A stretch of 10,152 nt of DNA from Pseudozyma flocculosa PF-1 (Eukaryota; Basidiomycota; Ustilaginomycetes; Ustilaginales; Ustilaginaceae). Position 1 is the first letter of the stretch. Every line of letters starts with the position of its first letter. Below are positions 7,001 to 10,152 of this stretch, piece after piece. The stretch spans positions 827,282-837,433 of the forward strand of contig NW_006920878.1 in the NCBI RefSeq assembly GCF_000417875.1, read 5' to 3'. Made by a program: the position numbers and the translations under genes. A model generated the notes under the pieces. The model worked only from the letters and a program-made list of their open reading frames with translations, ran no database searches and was not told where the DNA came from.

Positions 7001-10000
7001 CCTCAGCCACGTGCCCGGCCGTTCCCTGCAGCCGCAGCAGCAGTCGTCGCCTAAGCTGGAGCCGATGCAGGACCTCGTCGCCGCGGATGGCCAGAATCAA
7101 GGCGCAGGCACGGCTGTCGACGCTGGATTCGAAAGCCACCGCCGCAACAACAAGAGCATCAGCTCGATCTCGTCCTCTGCTCTGGGCACAGATGAGAGCG
7201 GCGCGAGTGCCCTGACAGACAGGCTCGACGCCCCTGCAGCGGTTCCCGCCACCGAAGCAACCGAAGCGGCCTCCAAAACTGGGGCCGACCTCGCTGCACC
7301 GGACCAAGGATCCGACGCCCCGACGCCGAGGGCCGAGCACTATCCCGGCAGCACCACCTCGTCGTCGAAGGCGCCCTCGTTGATGGTATCCAAGGCGTCG
7401 GAGGAGGACGTCGCTGCCCTGGGCGGCGACAGCGGTGAAGCGGCGAGCCATGAAGCCCGGCCAGACTCGGCCCTCGCCATCGAGACCGGCGGCAGGCAAG
7501 AACCTCTGATCGACAGCCCATCGAGCCTCGTCGGTAGCGGCCATCAACCACGGTCGTCGTCACCGTCGTCATTGGGCAGCGATCTGCGCCTCGTGCCAGC
7601 TGATCACGATGCGGGGGATGCCGACGACGCCGAGGCGTCAGCCGATGAGGACAACGACGGGACATCGTTGTCAAAGTCGCTCGGCGCCTCGGGCCGTTCC
7701 ATGGGCGGCTACGACGGCAGCAGCATCTCGCGCACCTCGAGCAGCCCCTCGGTCGCCAGCGGCGTCAAGTCGACGCACGGCTTTGCTCCGCCCCCGCGCA
7801 GAACTGCCGCCGCTCCCCCCACCCGTCGTGACAACGACGCCGCCAAAGCCAACGACTCGGCCTCTTCGGGCCTGGGCGCGGCGTACCAGAGCCGCTACGG
7901 GCTGGGCGGCGCCAGCGACGCTTCCTCTCTGTCCTCGCCCTCGTCCGAAGGCCCGGCTTCCGCCACGACGGCGCTGCTGCTCAGCTCCTGGACCAAGGCC
8001 AAGGCGAGCATGGCCGACAAGGAGAGCCGCCAGGCCGCGGCCAAGGACGCCAAGGACGCCATCAAGCGAGGCTGGGCTAGCTGGAACAGCAAGCGCAACG
8101 ACCGTGGCGGTGGCAACTCTTCTGGGTTCAGCGATGTGGCCAGCACCGCCACGGCGTCGTCGAATCGGTCGTCCGGCCTGCTGTCGTCGGCCAGCAACAG
8201 CAGCCGCTTCTCGCTGACGCCATCGAGGTCGAGCTGGTACGGCAACGGGTCCTCGCCGCCGGCCGACCCGACCAGCATGGGCACCGGTCTCGAGAGCGGG
8301 CAGCACGGCTCCCGTTCGGGATCGCACAGCAGCATCGCGGCTTCCGCCTCGGCAGCCCTCTCTGAAGCCGAGCGTCGAGCCCATCTGCGCCGAAGCGGGA
8401 TCCAGGACGAAGTCGACGACAGCGGCAGCGCCCGTTCGAGCTCGAGCGGCCGGCAGCCGTACCGTGAGCTGCGGGCCAGCAAGGCGGCTCACCAGGGCGG
8501 CCCGCGGCCCGATTACGACCAGCCCGCCGCGGACCCCTCCTCGACCTCTTCGGGACAGTGGAGCGTCTCGGTGCCTAGCCTCGCGGCCCCGGCCCCAGCG
8601 CTGCAAAGGCAGGCGTCTGAAAACAGCGGCCACCAGCGGGATGCTCGAGAGCCCAACCGGGGCCATGGCGACTATCCGGCACGTGGCGAGGCGCGCGGCC
8701 TCGAGGGAAGCCAAGGGTCTCCGGTCAACACGGTGCCGAGGCGACGTGTCAGCAGCACGGCTTCGAGCGGAGCTGGCGGTGGCGTCAGCTTCATGCCACC
8801 CGCGCCGACGACGACGACGGGCCTGGCGTCGACCTCGAGCTTCTCCGGCTCCACCCTCAGCCCCATCGAGGGCCAGTCGCCGCTGCCCACGCCACCGACC
8901 GACCCGATGCGCGGTAGCAGTCCGGAAGAGGCGTCCGGGCTGGGTCTCAGGCAGCCACCGCCGACGGCGCAGGCTGAGCCGGCTGCCCGCAGCGACGAGG
9001 CGTTCCGCTCTCCTGCGTCTTCGGCCAGCGACAAGAGGACCCCGAGAGCTGATGCGACGACGACACTCTCGCCGGAGATGCACACGACTTCGCCGCGGCT
9101 GTACGGATCAGCCGTCGTGGGCGCTGGGGGCATGGCGACGCCCTCTTCTCCTAGCATGGGCGGCGGCGCCAAGGTGCAGACGCAGCCGGGCAGGGCGGCC
9201 ATGATGGCGGTGCCGGGCATTCCGTCGATGCAGAAGTCGATCCCGCAGAGCTTCAGCGCGCCGCCGCCGACCGAGGCCATGTCGGCTGCATCGCAGCCGC
9301 CGCAGCCGCGCACGTCTGGCTCGCCGACCATGACGCGGATGGGGTCCATGTTCCGGATGTCCGGCCTAGGGTCGGAGGGCGGTGGGCAAGCCGTTGACGC
9401 CAAAACGAGCGGAGGCGCTGTCGACCCCGGTACGGTGACAGCAAACCCGCTCGAGGATGAGCTGCCCGTTCCGAGCGCCGCCGTCTCTGGTGACGGAAGG
9501 GGCATCGATCAGGCCACCGACCGAGCCCCCGCCGACGACGCTGCTGGTGGCCTTGGGCTGACCAACCTGACGCCATCGGTCTCGGCGACTGAAGTAGCCG
9601 CTTCCAGCATCCCAGAGGGCGAGGCAGACGATGCGGCGCCGAGCAGCATGCCCGGCGAGACGGATGATGGCGAGACGGTGTCTGGACCGGCGGGGGTCGC
9701 AGCGGCGGCCATGCCTGCGCCGGCGAGGGGCGTCGGCGAGGAGGTTGCTGCAGGAGGCCCGGGCCCAAGCCAAGGCAAAAGCCAACAGCCGACGCCGACG
9801 GAGCAAGGCGAGGTCGAGGGCGTGACCACCGATGATGACGGGGCGGGTACGTTTGCAGAGGTGGCGGCGGCCGAGGGACCGGCCGTGGACCGCGAGTTTG
9901 CCGAGTCGCAGCTCGACATGGGACCGGCCGTCGCGGTGGGCAGCAGCGAGGTTAAGCTCGACGACGGGTCGAGGCAGCGACCGCAGCGCGAGGGCGTGTC

Positions 10001-10031
10001 TGCCCAAGGCGGGCGACCTTGGATCCACTGA
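4064..10031 (+). CDS. NVJ2: Nvj2/TEX2-type SMP and PH domain lipid-transfer protein
   Basis: Proteins of this family sit in the ER membrane at contact sites (the nucleus-vacuole junction, and ER-Golgi contacts under stress in yeast) and move lipids through the SMP tube. Exons are 4064-6139 and 6261-10031, giving 1948 aa. The start follows GCAAAC and opens directly into a membrane segment at residues 6-29. Residues 30-239 are low complexity apart from SYMTQMYKGLLDYRK. A PH domain runs from about 241 (ESFHCILKAPILYLY) to 463 (SMEDWYHALLQAS), split by an insert at about 290-400 that begins with an Asp-rich run. The SMP domain spans about 515-710: PLRWLNAMVGRIF, WLEDYITRKM, FLGDIKVQEVDVG, then SIVVPNMDDVPFFDT after the intron. 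Residues 711-1948 look disordered and rich in Ser, Ala, Pro, Gly and Gln. Yeast Nvj2 is about 770 aa, so this tail more than doubles the size. The family call is firm; orthology to yeast NVJ2 is inferred from domain order. Confidence 0.9.
4722..4745 (+). repeat. In-frame (ACCGGC)n repeat encoding Thr-Gly
   Basis: About four ACCGGC units just before the PH domain encode a Thr-Gly repeat that runs into GSGAGS. It forms a flexible linker between the N-terminal region and the PH domain. Confidence 0.85.
6140..6260 (+). other. NVJ2-like intron (121 nt, phase 0) near the SMP domain end
   Basis: The donor is GTGAGT at 6140 and the acceptor is CCAG ending at 6260. Removal joins RLIEGRIREL to LTESIVVPNMDDVPFF, which restores the continuous end of the SMP domain. 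The length is not a multiple of three; retention leads to a stop at 6284-6286 and a 740-residue product. An ATG at 6252 inside the intron is in frame with exon 2 but would start in the middle of the domain. Confidence 0.93.
6798..6858 (+). repeat. In-frame CAG/CAA tract encoding a glutamine-rich segment
   Basis: Mixed CAG and CAA codons encode seven glutamines, then HSQPQQP and five more glutamines, at about residues 872-892 of the NVJ2-like protein. Mixed codons suggest the tract is not freshly expanded. It is followed by RKSWFGGGSR, a short basic-aromatic patch in the disordered tail. Confidence 0.9.
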
Positions 10032-10042
10032 GCTGGGGGCGT

Positions 10043-10062
10043 GGGGGGGGGGGGGGGGGGGG
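10043..10062 (+). repeat. G20 homopolymer
   Basis: Twenty uninterrupted G residues start 12 nt after the stop codon. The exact length is likely to be unreliable in sequencing and variable between strains. Confidence 0.95.
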
Positions 10063-10134
10063 CGTGTGTCGTGTTGTTACGTACGACGCGACGCGACGCG
10101 ACGACGACGACGCGCGCGGTGTAGTGTGTACGTA

Positions 10135-10151
10135 GTACGTACGTACCGTAC
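10135..10151. repeat. TACG/CGTAC repeat, right edge, same 17-mer as left edge
   Basis: GTACGTACGTACCGTAC occurs here in the same orientation as at 4-20. Both copies are in the downstream flanks of the two divergent genes. Confidence 0.85.
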
Positions 10152-10152
10152 C

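Larger units (their letters stand above)
10032..10152. other. NVJ2-like 3' flank with G20 homopolymer and CG-rich repeats
   Basis: Directly after the TGA come a G5 run and then 20 consecutive G at 10043-10062. Next are GT-rich sequence, GCGAC units (about 10086-10101), GAC units, alternating CGCGCGCG, and the TACG-type repeat at the edge. No polyadenylation signal was recognised, so the true 3' end may lie beyond the window. Confidence 0.7.

Noticed and set aside
7671..9083. Minus-strand open frame of 470 residues
   Set aside because: It lies entirely antisense to the NVJ2-like tail and is almost all Arg, Ala and Gly, as expected from the complement of GC-rich codons. No domain is visible.
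10081..10152. Possible telomere or subtelomeric repeat at the right edge
   Set aside because: The units are GCGAC, GAC, CG and TACG, not TTAGGG-type. Two conserved housekeeping-type genes in the window also argue against a chromosome end.
1..10152. Circular element suggested by the same 17-mer at both ends
   Set aside because: The terminal sequences beyond the 17-mer differ and there is no true suffix-prefix overlap. The motif is a simple repeat that can arise independently.

Overview
The window looks like nuclear DNA of a GC-rich fungus, most likely a basidiomycete and perhaps Ustilaginomycotina. The evidence is short GT-AG introns (97-218 nt) with mostly GTGAGT donors, C-rich codon third positions, CT-rich promoter tracts and many simple repeats. 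No operons, bacterial ribosome sites, CRISPR arrays, tRNA or rRNA genes, or transposon genes were seen. The phylum is inferred from style and cannot be proved here.

Two protein-coding genes are arranged head to head. On the minus strand, 2906 down to 789, lies a complete six-exon gene for Rab GDP-dissociation inhibitor (GDI1, 452 aa). The exon chain was rebuilt by hand, closes in frame and ends in TAG. On the plus strand, 4064 to 10031, lies a complete two-exon gene for an Nvj2/TEX2-type membrane-contact-site lipid-transfer protein (1948 aa). It has an N-terminal membrane anchor, a PH domain split by an acidic insert, an SMP domain, and a tail of about 1240 residues that is predicted to be disordered.

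Layout: 1-788 is the GDI1 3' flank, made of repeats with no convincing gene. 789-2906 is GDI1. 2907-4063 is a 1157-bp divergent intergenic region that must hold both promoters; it has many microsatellites, a central 13-bp palindrome, a CCAAT box and a pyrimidine-rich leader on the NVJ2 side. 4064-10031 is the NVJ2-like gene. 10032-10152 is its 3' flank, with a 20-G homopolymer and CG-rich repeats. The same 17-mer built of TACG/CGTAC units occurs at both extreme ends of the window.

Both genes serve the endomembrane system. GDI1 extracts and recycles prenylated Rab GTPases, and Nvj2-type proteins move lipid at ER contacts with other organelles. Co-regulation from the shared promoter is possible but not shown by the sequence. 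No clearly new system was found. The most unusual points are the very long tail and interrupted PH domain of the NVJ2-like protein, its intron at the SMP/tail boundary, the 16-nt first coding exon of GDI1, and the matching repeats at the window ends.
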